NCBI RefSeq assembly: GCF_002911665.1
Contig: NZ_MTBP01000003.1
Span: forward strand, 496,001-560,000
DNA: 64,000 bases
Reading direction: 5' to 3'
DNA from: Actinomadura rubteroloni
Lineage (GTDB): Bacteria; Actinomycetota; Actinomycetes; Streptosporangiales; Streptosporangiaceae
Numbering within the stretch: position 1 is the stretch's first letter; each line of letters starts with the position of its first letter. This document shows, piece after piece, positions 50,885 to 59,323 of the stretch. Both the position numbers and the translations under genes were made by a program. The notes below the pieces were generated by a model that saw only the letters and a list, made by a program, of their open reading frames with translations, searched no databases and was not told where the DNA came from.

Positions 50885-52048
50885 CTACGCGGCGCCGCCG
50901 AGCGTGCCGAGCAGCCAGGACCAGAACTGCGTCCACCAGTCGTCGCCGGACGGGGCCGTCGGCGTCGGTGTGGGTGCGGGCGCGTCCTTGGTGGTGATCC
51001 GCACGGTCGCGCTCGTGGCGGTGGCCGACACGGTCTCGATCGTCACGCCGCTCTGGGCGTCGGTGACGCGGGCGCCGACGTTCAGGTCCGTGTCGTCCTT
51101 GCCGGTGGTTCCCGCCGACGGGTCCACGAGCTGCGAGGCGTTGCCGCCGTCCTTCTTGGCGATCAGGTGGAGCTGGACGCCTTCTCCGACGCCGGTGTCG
51201 ATGGTGTTGCCGTTCTTGCGGTAGGCCACGGTGACCTGGGCGCCCCCGGAACCGCGCGGGATCTCCAGGACCCGGGCGCCCTTGACCGACCGCGGTGCGT
51301 GCAGGGGCACGAGCGTGTAGGTGCCGGTACGGGGAGCGGTGACCCGCTGGTCGGCGGTCAGCCAGCCGTTGTACAGCAGTTCCGGGGCGGACAGCCCGCT
51401 CTGGCCTCCGCCGCTGCCCATCGGCGACGACCCGTGAAAGCCCGTGTCCTTGCAATTGCTGAGCGTGCCTTCGGTGCAGGTCACGGTGGGCAGATGGTGC
51501 AGGCCCAGGTTGTGGCCGAGTTCATGAACGACGGCCGACAAGCCGGTGGCGGACCCCTGGGGGATCCACGTGACCGATCCCGGCTGCTGGCCCAGTCCGC
51601 CCCAGTTGCACTTGGCCTTGCCGTTGGGGAACACGATCGCCAGCGAGTCGAACCCGGTGACGCCGCGCGCCGTCAGGACTTTGCGCGTCTCGGTGTTCAT
51701 CGCCCCCGAGTCGCACTTCGCGGCCATGTTGATGGTCAACGGCCCCAGGATCTTCGGCTGCCCGGACAGCGGCGCGAACGTCAGCGCTCCGTCGCTGGCC
51801 TCCCGGTAATAGCCGGCGGCCGAGCCCGTGGCGCCGAAGTAATTGTTCTCGACCTTGGACCGGTACTCCGACGACGAGTCGATCTTGTCATCGGTGAAGT
51901 TGACCAGCACCACCGCCAGGTGCTTGGTGACGGTTTTCGGCGCGGTATCCGCCGACGCGTAGGAACCCGCCCCCGCCGTCATCGCGCCGACACCCAGCGC
52001 GGCTCCCGCCGCGGCGAACGCGCGGAATTTGAACTGTCGCTTCCCCAT
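50885..52048 (-). CDS. Secreted metzincin metalloprotease (gametolysin/M11-like)
   Basis: A 387-residue secreted protein. Signal peptide 1-33 (SYASA). The zinc motif HELGHNLGLHH at 175-185 is a full metzincin HExxHxxGxxH, followed by a Met-turn (SSPMGSG). C-terminal to the catalytic part is a beta domain, a Pro/Thr linker and a tail beginning DDWWTQFWSWL, shared with the subtilase at 38734. The ATG at 52048 is preferred to one at 52159. A TGTAATCGGC-type element is 138 bases upstream. Confidence 0.88.
   Translation of the reverse strand: MGKRQFKFRAFAAAGAALGVGAMTAGAGSYASADTAPKTVTKHLAVVLVNFTDDKIDSSSEYRSKVENNYFGATGSAAGYYREASDGALTFAPLSGQPKILGPLTINMAAKCDSGAMNTETRKVLTARGVTGFDSLAIVFPNGKAKCNWGGLGQQPGSVTWIPQGSATGLSAVVHELGHNLGLHHLPTVTCTEGTLSNCKDTGFHGSSPMGSGGGQSGLSAPELLYNGWLTADQRVTAPRTGTYTLVPLHAPRSVKGARVLEIPRGSGGAQVTVAYRKNGNTIDTGVGEGVQLHLIAKKDGGNASQLVDPSAGTTGKDDTDLNVGARVTDAQSGVTIETVSATATSATVRITTKDAPAPTPTPTAPSGDDWWTQFWSWLLGTLGGAA
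50921..50945. repeat. 25-base exact repeat encoding the tail (copy 2)
   Basis: Identical over 25 bases to 38770-38794; see that entry. The rest of the two genes is unrelated, so this is not a general gene duplication. Confidence 0.9.
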
Positions 52049-52185
52049 GGGATTCACTTTCTGTTGTGCGGATCCGACGGTGTGCGGCGGATGAAGCCGC
52101 AGAGCCCGGCCACTGCGCGCCCCGCCGTGGCGCGAGCACGCCGCGAGCCGATACATCACCGGTTAGGACCTCGCCCGGCACCGCC

Positions 52186-52215
52186 GATTACAGAAAACCG
52201 CGAGAAAAGTCCCAC
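52186..52215 (-). promoter_or_regulatory. TGTAATCGGC-type promoter element (metzincin)
   Basis: On the minus strand, GGGACTTTTC then GTAATC at 52191-52186 within CTGTAATCGGCGG. It is 138 bases upstream of the metzincin start. Confidence 0.5.
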
Positions 52216-52709
52216 CGACGCCGAAAGGTCGCGCGACCGCCCGTGGGCGCGACGGGCGTTTGCGGACGGACTGGTCGAGTAGTGGCCGACCGGTAGGCCT
52301 CACCGGGGCGGTGGGGCAGTCGCCGCCGGGGCGATGGCCGCATCGCCCCGTCACGGCGTTGATGTCCGCCCACTTTCCGTGCCTTCGCCGCTGAAGTCCA
52401 CCCGTTCGCGCGGCCGGAATATCACTTCGAATATTGAGCCGGAAGCGTCATTCCGCTTCGGTGGCGATTATTCAACGTGTTCAACGCAAGTAAGGCTGGT
52501 CTTACCTTTGGGATAGCTACGCCGCATTGGGCTCTGCTGTTTGAATAACTTGCGACAGGGAACTCGCATGTCTGTCGGCGCGAACTCGTTATTCCGAGTG
52601 TCCGGCGTCGGCAGAAGTTCTGTCCGGAGCATTCCTCGGCCGCACCCTTCCCGCCGCGCCGTCGGCGCTGGTCCTCGGTGCGGTCGAACAACAGAGAGGT
52701 CTTGGGCCA
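52216..52709. other. Intergenic region with inverted repeat
   Basis: About 490 bases, locally AT-richer from 52420 to 52560. An inverted repeat GTAAG-N6-CTTAC lies at 52490-52505 inside a longer imperfect palindrome (52488-52508), which resembles DtxR/IdeR-type iron boxes only partly (12 of 19 positions on the minus strand). No gene is supported. Confidence 0.45.
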
Positions 52710-52955
52710 GTGGCAAGGCGAACGATTTTCGACGAGGCGCTGCGCGGTGTCGGTCGTACGAGCAAGGGCACGAACAAGGCGCTACGAAGCGGGATGCGCG
52801 TCGGAAAGCGCAAGAGCGGCAAGAAGCGAATCAAGCGCAACGAGCGGCAGATCGAGAGGCTGAGCGAGCAGATCGAGAACCTCACCCGGCAGGTCTCACT
52901 CCTCACCCAGTTCCAGTCGAACGACGGGGTTCGCCAGGGCCAGCGGGCGGAGTAA
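52710..52955 (+). CDS. Small basic coiled-coil protein
   Basis: An 81-residue protein, GTG start with AGAGAGG upstream. Residues 1-45 are rich in Lys and Arg (MRVGKRKSGKKRIKR), and about 45-67 form a heptad-like segment (QIERLSEQIENLTRQVSLLTQF). It could be a DNA- or membrane-associated coiled coil. It lies 38 bases upstream of the ABC1 kinase gene and is probably in its operon. No family recognised. Confidence 0.65.
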   Translation: MARRTIFDEALRGVGRTSKGTNKALRSGMRVGKRKSGKKRIKRNERQIERLSEQIENLTRQVSLLTQFQSNDGVRQGQRAE

Positions 52956-52993
52956 AAGCAGTTTCGGCGCGGTGCGGGGGACGGGAGAGGTCA

Positions 52994-54454
52994 GTGCCGA
53001 ACGGACGCACGCGCCGGCTGGTGCGCATCGTGACGCGGTCGGCGGTGGACGATGCCAAGCGCACCGTCCGCCGCCGAACCTCGGACGACACGGCCGCGCA
53101 CCACAACGAGCGCGCCGTGGCATTGCGCCGGATGCTGGAAGACGTCGGGCCGCTCTACATCAAGGTCGGGCAGATTCTCGCGACCCGGCCCGACATCGTG
53201 CCGCAGTACCTCCGCGACGAACTAGAGAAGCTCAACGACCAGGCCCGGGTCAGCCCCTTCGTGGATTTCGAGCCGGTGCTGGCGGCGGAACTCGGTCCAG
53301 AGTGGCGCTCGTGCTTTCAGAGCATCGACACCACGCATCCTCTCGGTTCCGCGTCCATCGCCCAGGTCTACAAGGGCGTCTGGCGGGACGGTCGGCCGTG
53401 CGTGGTGAAAGTGCAGCGGCCGAGTGCCGCGGCGGACGTGCGCGGGGACATGGTCGTCCTGCGCCGGGTCACCTGGGTCATCAGCCGGATCGCCCCGCAC
53501 TTCACCGAGGTCGTGGACCTGCGGGCGATGCTGGAGATGCTGTTCGCGGTGATGCAGGACGAACTGGACTTCACCCATGAGGCGAGGAACATGAAGCACG
53601 CGCGGAAGACCGCGCGCGAGTTCAAGCGGATCAAGGTGCCGAAAGTCCTGTGCGCCACGCCGCGGGTCCTCGTCCAGAGCTTCGCGGAAGGCGTCCCGAT
53701 CAACCGGGTCAAGGACACGGAACTCACCCGGCGCAAGCGCAAGCAGATCGGTGACCAGCTCATCGCGTTCATGCTCTACACCTATTTCGTGAAACGGGAG
53801 TTCCACGCGGACCCCCATCCGGGGAACATCATCGTGAGCGAAGACGGCCACGCCTACCTGATCGACTGGGGCATGGTCGGAAAGCTGGACCGGAGGAACA
53901 GCCGGATGGTCATGGCGACCATCCTCGGCCTCGTCCGCAATGACGGCGAGGCGCTCGCGCGCGGCTGGATCGCACTGGGCAGGGTGACGCCCTGGGGAGA
54001 TGCGACCGGTTTCATCCAGGACGTGTCGAGCATCGTCCCGCGCTGGGCCGGCGCGTCGTTGCAGGACCTCAACTACGGAGTGGCCCTGATGTCCCTGGCG
54101 CGGTTCTCGGCCAGGCGCGGCATCCAGGTATCACCGCTCATCACCGTCGTCGGGAAGTCGTTCGCGAACATCGAGGGCTCGGTACGCGGCATCCATCCCA
54201 AGACGAAGATCGCCGCGTCGTTCGGCGGCATCATGCAGCGCATCCTCCGGGACCTCGCCGCGGATCAGATGACGCTCGACGAGGGCGCCCAGGCCGCTTT
54301 GGAGATGGCCGACCTACGGGACTCCGGCGCGCGTCATCTGGTCTCCTTCGCTCGCGACCTGGCCTATCGGGAGAGTTCGCTGGGAGTCCGGCCGAACCTC
54401 GCGGACGTCACGACGAAGCGCAAGCGGCATCGGCAACGAACGTCTCTCGGCTGA
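52994..54454 (+). CDS. ABC1/AarF/UbiB-like atypical kinase
   Basis: A 486-residue UbiB-family kinase-like protein. The KxGQ motif is in YIKVGQILATRPDIVP, the Ala-rich nucleotide loop in GSASIAQVYKG, the lysine strand in VVKVQRP, the catalytic loop in HADPHPGNI, and DFG is DWG (LIDWGMVG). ABC1 proteins support isoprenoid quinone biosynthesis or lipid homeostasis and often act as ATPases; the role here is not shown. GTG start at 52994 follows GGGAGAGG. Lies near a prenyl diphosphate synthase 8 kb away. Confidence 0.9.
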   Translation: MPNGRTRRLVRIVTRSAVDDAKRTVRRRTSDDTAAHHNERAVALRRMLEDVGPLYIKVGQILATRPDIVPQYLRDELEKLNDQARVSPFVDFEPVLAAELGPEWRSCFQSIDTTHPLGSASIAQVYKGVWRDGRPCVVKVQRPSAAADVRGDMVVLRRVTWVISRIAPHFTEVVDLRAMLEMLFAVMQDELDFTHEARNMKHARKTAREFKRIKVPKVLCATPRVLVQSFAEGVPINRVKDTELTRRKRKQIGDQLIAFMLYTYFVKREFHADPHPGNIIVSEDGHAYLIDWGMVGKLDRRNSRMVMATILGLVRNDGEALARGWIALGRVTPWGDATGFIQDVSSIVPRWAGASLQDLNYGVALMSLARFSARRGIQVSPLITVVGKSFANIEGSVRGIHPKTKIAASFGGIMQRILRDLAADQMTLDEGAQAALEMADLRDSGARHLVSFARDLAYRESSLGVRPNLADVTTKRKRHRQRTSLG

Positions 54455-54674
54455 GCACCGGACGCGCGGCAACACCGTCCCGGTCTTCTGAAAGACTTGC
54501 CGCCTCTTGTCGCGCCGCCGTCGCCGCCTGGCCGGAGTGCGACTTCACGGCCGCCATTTTGTGACCTGTGCTATCGGCCGGATCCGGGCTTTGATCTCCG
54601 CGCACCGCCGTCGGCGAACCCGTGCGCATGTTTTCGGCACCTTCCACTCGCGGTGGAAAGTTTGCGCCAATAGT

Positions 54675-54706
54675 TCAGGTTAGCGCAACCTTTTAAGGCA
54701 TATGTA
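54675..54706 (+). promoter_or_regulatory. Iron-box-like palindrome with -10 element
   Basis: TCAGGTTAGCGCAACCTTT (54675-54693) matches the IdeR/DmdR-type consensus TTAGGTTAGSCTAACCTAA at about 14 of 19 positions, with perfect AGGTT/AACCT arms. TATGTA at 54701-54706 could be the -10. It lies in the 491-base gap (54455-54945) before the XRE-TPR gene. Confidence 0.4.
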
Positions 54707-54775
54707 GCGGTTTGGGGAAATATCTTCGGGGTATCGCACTCGGTGCAGGCGCCCCCGAACGACAAAGGTTCCGCC

Positions 54776-54895
54776 ATGAAGAATCGCGGTCCGAACTGCA
54801 TCGGCCATTCGGCGCAAAGGGAATACCTGTCCGATGTGGTCCCTCTTCCGGGGGTGCTGGGCGGCGAGCCTGTACCGGAAGGGCGGCATCGGTGA
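54776..54895 (+). CDS. Possible 39-residue small ORF upstream of an XRE-TPR regulator
   Basis: ATG at 54776 with AAAGG about 8 bases upstream, 39 codons to TGA (54893-54895), beginning MKNRGPNCIGHSAQ and ending PEGRHR. No signal peptide and no known family. It lies downstream of the iron-box-like element and 50 bases upstream of the XRE-TPR regulator. May be a leader or a signalling peptide, or chance; evidence is the ribosome site and position only. Confidence 0.35.
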   Translation: MKNRGPNCIGHSAQREYLSDVVPLPGVLGGEPVPEGRHR

Positions 54896-54945
54896 ACGGA
54901 TGAGTATTTCACCGATTCCACCGTCTTCTGGAAAGGTTCGAGAAC

Positions 54946-56322
54946 ATGGCACGCCGAAAGAACAATGAGCGACTCTCCGCGCTGCTGGAGGAGGCACAGT
55001 GGAGCGCCGCGGACCTGGCGCGGACGGTGAACGCGCTCGGACGGGCGCAGGGCATCCCGCTCCGCTACGACCGGACATCGGTCGCGCACTGGCTGACCGG
55101 CTCGCGTCCCCGGCCCCCCGTTCCGGACCTCGCCGCCGCGGCGTTCAGCCGGCGCACCGGGCGCGTCGTACTGCCCTTCGAAACGGGCCTCACGTCCGAG
55201 CCGCCGGTCCTGCGGATCGCCGTGGGCGAAAGGCCGGGCACCTCGCCGCGTCCGCTCGCGGAACTCGTGGAACTGTGCAGAGCCGACGCGGACCCCGCTC
55301 GCAGGCAGCACCTTCTCCGCGGCGCTCATCGCGTCCTCCCGCCTCCGGCGCCGCTGTGGCAGCCGCCCTCCGGGCAGTCGGCCGAGGAAAGGCGCGGCGA
55401 CGCGGACTCGCTCGCGGTGGCGGGAGTCTCCACACTGCAAAAGGCCGTGGTGACGGTGTCGGAGTGTTTCGAACATCATGGCGGCGCGTATGCTCGCTCG
55501 GCTTTAGCGCAGTATGTCGCGGACGACGCGAGCAGCATCCTGCACCGCGCCGCCGGTCATCCTCTCGAACGCAGGATGCTCACCCTCGTCGCCGAACTGA
55601 CCGGTCTTCTCGGCAGAATGACGGCCGACGCCGGCCATGCGCACCTCGCGCAACGCTATAGCGAGCGGGCGCTGAAACTCGCCCATGAAGCCGGCGACCG
55701 GCACACCTATTCGGTCCTTCTGCGCTCGATGAGCGTCCAGGACCTGCGGCTGGGCCAGCCCCGCAACGCGCTGCGACTGGCCGAGGCGGCGATCACCGTC
55801 GCGGCGGGACGAGCCGACATCGTCAAACCGGACACGCTGACCTTTCTGCTGAGCCAGCGCGCCGTCATCTTCGCGCGCCTCGGCGAGCCCGGCTCGGCAC
55901 TGGCCGACCTGGACTCGGCGTGGACGAGTCACACCGACCGCGTCCGCGGAAAACGCGACCCTTTCGAGGTCTACCCGCGCGCCGCTCTCGAATATCAGCA
56001 GGCCGAGGTCCAGCGCGTTCTCGGCAATCCGTCGGAGGCCGCCCGGCACCTGGCCGCATCACTGCGGGACCGGCCGCCGGGCCATGTCCGGGCACGGGCG
56101 CTCACGCTCGCGAAGCTGGCCGAGGTGCATCTCAGCGCCGGCCATCTCGATGCCGCGTGTGAGCGATGGGATCAGTTCCTCGATCTCTGCCCGCACCTGC
56201 GCTCCGTCGAGGCCGCCCAAGCGCTGGCCCGCATGGGCCAGTCCCTGCGCCCGCACCGCCGCTACCCGCAGGCGAGGCTCCTGCTCGAACGGGCCGTCGC
56301 GATCCGCTCCTCCTTGCGGTGA
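54946..56322 (+). CDS. XRE-type regulator with TPR domain
   Basis: A 458-residue protein. Residues about 1-60 form an XRE-like helix-turn-helix (LLEEAQWSAADLARTVNALGRAQG, then a recognition region RTSVAHWLTGSRPRPP). The remainder is TPR-like alpha repeats (for example 225-330, YSERALKLAHEAGD). Proteins of this architecture are common regulators near actinomycete biosynthetic genes. GGAAAGG precedes the ATG. It is convergent with the fab operon and close to it, so may control it. Confidence 0.85.
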   Translation: MARRKNNERLSALLEEAQWSAADLARTVNALGRAQGIPLRYDRTSVAHWLTGSRPRPPVPDLAAAAFSRRTGRVVLPFETGLTSEPPVLRIAVGERPGTSPRPLAELVELCRADADPARRQHLLRGAHRVLPPPAPLWQPPSGQSAEERRGDADSLAVAGVSTLQKAVVTVSECFEHHGGAYARSALAQYVADDASSILHRAAGHPLERRMLTLVAELTGLLGRMTADAGHAHLAQRYSERALKLAHEAGDRHTYSVLLRSMSVQDLRLGQPRNALRLAEAAITVAAGRADIVKPDTLTFLLSQRAVIFARLGEPGSALADLDSAWTSHTDRVRGKRDPFEVYPRAALEYQQAEVQRVLGNPSEAARHLAASLRDRPPGHVRARALTLAKLAEVHLSAGHLDAACERWDQFLDLCPHLRSVEAAQALARMGQSLRPHRRYPQARLLLERAVAIRSSLR

Positions 56323-56498
56323 GGACGATGCGAAGCAACGGGCCGAGCCGGCCGGGCGAACGGCGCCCCGACCGAACATGAGGATCATTCATGGACCATG
56401 CTTAATTCTTCCGCGCCGCTTGCGGCAACCAGAGCCGCGTAAAGGCATCGCCTGATTTCCGCCCTGGGGCAAATTTCTCGTTCACCGAATGCCGGAGG

Positions 56499-57260
56499 TC
56501 ACGCGCCAATGGCGTGGGCACCCCCGTCCACGTGGACGATCTCGCCCGTGGTCGCCGGAAACCACGGGGACAGGAGCGCCACGCACGCCCGTGCGACGGC
56601 ATGGTGATCGTGCCCGCCCCAGCCCAGGGGCGCCCGGCGTGCGAAGGAATCGGCCAGGGCGGTGAAGTCGACGGCACTGGCCGCCACGGTGCGCACCGGC
56701 CCGCAGGCGACCAGATTGACCCTGATCTCGCGCGGACCGAGGTCGCGGGCGAGATACCGCGCACATGATTCCAGCGTGGATTTGGCGATGCCCTGCCAGT
56801 TGTAGCCGGGCCAGGCCGTCGACGCGTCGAAATCCAGGGCGACCACTCCGGCGCCCGGCCGCAGCAGGGAGAGGACGGACTGGGTCAGGCTCTTGAGCGA
56901 AAAGGCCGACACGTGCAGGGCGTGGGCGGCGTCCTCCCATTCAGTGCGGAGGATGTCGCCGCCGAGTCCGGCCGGCGGCGCGTACGCGATGGCGTGCAGT
57001 ACGCCGTCCAGATGGTCGACGTGTTCGCGCACCCGCTGCGGCAGGGCGGCGAGCTCGTCGGCGTCCGTCACGTCGAGTTCGACGACCGGCGCGGGGTGCG
57101 GCAGCGTGCGGGCGACCAGTTCGACCAGGCTCATGCGACCGTAGCCGGTCAGGACGATTCGCGCGCCTTCGGCCTGCGCCAGGCGGGCGGTGTGGAAGGC
57201 GAGCGACGAGGTGGAGATCACTCCGGTGATCAGGATGTTCTTTCCGTCGAGCAATCCCAT
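56499..57260 (-). CDS. fabI: Enoyl-ACP reductase (InhA/FabI type)
   Basis: A 253-residue enoyl-ACP reductase, NADH-dependent, closely resembling InhA (MGLLDGKNILITGVIST). The catalytic Tyr153 and Lys160 lie in PGYNWQGIAKSTLES, with an InhA-like Phe144 in LDFDASTAW. The inhibitor-pocket segment reads HAIAYAPPAGLGG, where InhA has HSIGFMP: Ser94 and Gly96 equivalents are both Ala (A90, A92). Last gene of the fabD-ACP-fabH-fabG-fabI unit. It may be a pathway enzyme or an inhibitor-tolerant copy; the cell would also need a housekeeping reductase, probably outside this window. Confidence 0.92.
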   Translation of the reverse strand: MGLLDGKNILITGVISTSSLAFHTARLAQAEGARIVLTGYGRMSLVELVARTLPHPAPVVELDVTDADELAALPQRVREHVDHLDGVLHAIAYAPPAGLGGDILRTEWEDAAHALHVSAFSLKSLTQSVLSLLRPGAGVVALDFDASTAWPGYNWQGIAKSTLESCARYLARDLGPREIRVNLVACGPVRTVAASAVDFTALADSFARRAPLGWGGHDHHAVARACVALLSPWFPATTGEIVHVDGGAHAIGA

Positions 57261-57299
57261 GGGTCACCTTTCCGGTGTCGGTCGTCAGCGGGTCGGGCG

Positions 57300-58001
57300 T
57301 CAATGGCCCATTCCGAACCCGCCGTCGACGGGCAGGACCGCTCCGGTGACGGCGGCGGCGCAGTCCTGCGTCAGGAAGTGGACGGCCGCCGCGACCTCCT
57401 GCGGGGTGATCGGCCGGCGCAACGGCGTCCGGGCGAGGAACGCGTCCCGCTGGCGGGGGGACAGGTCGGCGGTCAACGCCGTGTCCACCAGCCCGGGCGC
57501 GACCACATTGACCGTGATGCCGCGTCCCGCCACCTCGCGTGCGAGCGAGCGGGCCATGCCGACCAGCCCGGCCTTGGCCGCCGCGTAGTTGGCTTGTCCG
57601 GGCGACCCCGTGAGGCCGAGCGCGGAGGAGATGATCACGATGCGGCCGTGACGCGCGCGCAGCATGCCCGGCAGTGCCCGCCGCACCGTGTAGAACGTGC
57701 CGGTCAGGTTTCCCGCCACGACCGCGTCGAAGTCAGCGTCCGTCATCTGGACCAGAAGCCGGTCCCGGCGCAGCCCGGCCCCGGCGACCAGCACCCGGAC
57801 GGGACCGTGCGTCCGCTCGACGCGGCCGAACGCCCGGTCGACCTGCGCGGGATCGGTGACGTCGCACGGCACCGAGAGAAGACCGTCGCACGGCGCCGCG
57901 CTCCGCCCGACCACGGCGACGGCGTGGCCCGCGGCGGCCATGCGCCGGGCCACGGCCGATCCGATTCCGCGCGTCCCACCGGTGACCATGACCGAGTACA
58001 C
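57300..58001 (-). CDS. fabG: 3-oxoacyl-ACP reductase
   Basis: A 233-residue classical SDR. The NADPH loop GGTRGIG is at 8-14, with the catalytic Asn98 (AGNLTG), Ser125/126, Tyr139 and Lys143 (NYAAAK). The terminus VDGGFGMGH is typical of FabG. It reduces 3-oxoacyl-ACP to 3-hydroxyacyl-ACP. The GTG start at 58001 has GAGGAAAGC ahead. It is 42 bases downstream of the KAS III gene and 39 bases ahead of the enoyl reductase. Confidence 0.9.
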   Translation of the reverse strand: MYSVMVTGGTRGIGSAVARRMAAAGHAVAVVGRSAAPCDGLLSVPCDVTDPAQVDRAFGRVERTHGPVRVLVAGAGLRRDRLLVQMTDADFDAVVAGNLTGTFYTVRRALPGMLRARHGRIVIISSALGLTGSPGQANYAAAKAGLVGMARSLAREVAGRGITVNVVAPGLVDTALTADLSPRQRDAFLARTPLRRPITPQEVAAAVHFLTQDCAAAVTGAVLPVDGGFGMGH

Positions 58002-58043
58002 CGCTTTCCTCCTCGTGGACCATTCGTCGTCCGGCGGCGGTGA

Positions 58044-59063
58044 CTACGGCAGCCGGACGACCTGCGCGGCCCAGGTGAGACCGACGCCGAAGCCCATGAG
58101 CACGGCGAGGTCGCCGGACCGGACCCGCTCGGTGGACAGCAGCCGCTCGATCGCCAGCGGGATCGAGGCGGCGCCGGTGTTGCCGTCGTGCCGGACGGAG
58201 TCGGCCACCACGACGTGCGGGGGAGGCCGGAGCGCGTCGACGAGCGCGCGGGTGATCCGCGCGTTGGCCTGGTGCGGGACGAAGGCGGCCACGTCGTTCC
58301 AGCTCACCCCGGCCGCGCGCATCGCCTCCTCGACGATCGGCGCCGGCGCGGTGGAGGCCCAGAGGTAGAGCGCCTGTCCCCGCATGCGCGCGCGAGGCCG
58401 GGTGACGTGCTCGTCGCGGCTGCCGGTGAGGTCGGGCGCGAGGGTGAACAGGTCCTCGGCCGTCCCCTCGGTGCCCCACACCACCGGGCCGAACCCCGGC
58501 CGGTCGGCGGCGCTGACGACCGCCGCCGCGGCGCCGTCCCCGAAGAGGGCCGACGTGCCCCGGTCCCCGGCGTCGATGATGTCGGACGTCCGTTCGGCGG
58601 CGACGACCAGGACGTGGTCGGCATGCCCGGCCGCGATGTGGCCGGTGGCCGCGGTCAGCGCCAGGCTGAATCCGCCGCAGGCCGCGTTGACGTCGTAGCC
58701 GCCCGCCCGGGAGGCGCCGAGCTCCCGGGCCACCGCCGGCGCCAGGCAGGGAACCTGCCGGATGTTGGTCATCGTGGCGAGCAGCACGGAGCCGAGGTCG
58801 TCGGCTTTCACACCGGCGCGCGCGAGGGCCCTGGTTCCCGCGCGGAAGGCCATCTCGACGATCGTCTCGTCCGCTGCCGCCCGTCCGCGCCGTTCGATTC
58901 CGGTGCGGCTCCGGACCCAGTCGGGCGTGATTCCGAGGTGATCGGTGATCTCGGCGTTCTCGACGACCCGCGCGGGCCGGTAGGCGCCGAAGCCGCGCAG
59001 GGCGCTGGGCCGGCCCGGCATCGGCCGGGCCAGCACACCGGTGGGGATCGGATCAGCGGTCAT
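58044..59063 (-). CDS. fabH: Beta-ketoacyl-ACP synthase III (FabH-like)
   Basis: A 339-residue KAS III. The triad Cys129 (VNAACGGFSLAL), His264 (VPHQANARI) and Asn295 (DGNTGAASIP) is intact. It condenses an acyl-CoA starter with malonyl-ACP; the starter cannot be inferred. The start overlaps the ACP stop by ATGA. In the cluster it is the only ketosynthase seen, so only one or a few elongation steps may be carried out by these genes alone. Confidence 0.93.
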   Translation of the reverse strand: MTADPIPTGVLARPMPGRPSALRGFGAYRPARVVENAEITDHLGITPDWVRSRTGIERRGRAAADETIVEMAFRAGTRALARAGVKADDLGSVLLATMTNIRQVPCLAPAVARELGASRAGGYDVNAACGGFSLALTAATGHIAAGHADHVLVVAAERTSDIIDAGDRGTSALFGDGAAAAVVSAADRPGFGPVVWGTEGTAEDLFTLAPDLTGSRDEHVTRPRARMRGQALYLWASTAPAPIVEEAMRAAGVSWNDVAAFVPHQANARITRALVDALRPPPHVVVADSVRHDGNTGAASIPLAIERLLSTERVRSGDLAVLMGFGVGLTWAAQVVRLP

Positions 59064-59323
59064 GACGTCGTGCCGCGATCGGCCGCCAGTCGCGCGTTGA
59101 CGTAGTCCAGGGCGTGGCGGGGAGTCGGGATCTCCTCGATCACGTCGTCCGGGATGGGGACCTGGTAGGCGGCCTGCAGGCGTTCGGCGAGTTCCACCAG
59201 GGCCAGCGAGTCGAGTCCCAGCTCGAAGAAGGGACGGTCGAGCATGTCTTCACCGACTCGCGTGCCCGCGTCATGGGAGGCACTGATGGCGTCGTTGAGG
59301 TCGTCGATCGTGAATTCCTTCAT
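59060..59323 (-). CDS. Acyl carrier protein
   Basis: An 87-residue ACP. Ser39 in ELGLDSLALVEL is the phosphopantetheine site, and the helices on either side are normal. Both ends overlap neighbours by 4 bases (ATGA with the fabD gene and with the KAS III gene), so the three are made in coupled amounts. A dedicated ACP in a small cluster points to a specialised acyl product rather than bulk fatty acids. Confidence 0.93.
   Translation of the reverse strand: MKEFTIDDLNDAISASHDAGTRVGEDMLDRPFFELGLDSLALVELAERLQAAYQVPIPDDVIEEIPTPRHALDYVNARLAADRGTTS

Noticed and set aside
40141-52193. GCCGATTA on the plus strand read as WhiG-type -10 (GCCGATAA)
   Set aside because: In four of five copies it would point away from the adjacent gene, and no TAAA is found 15 bases upstream. 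The opposite reading (TAATCGGC) faces all five genes.
52488-52508. GTAAG-N6-CTTAC as a firm iron box
   Set aside because: Only about 12 of 19 positions fit the IdeR/DmdR consensus, and there are no iron genes nearby; kept only as an inverted repeat.
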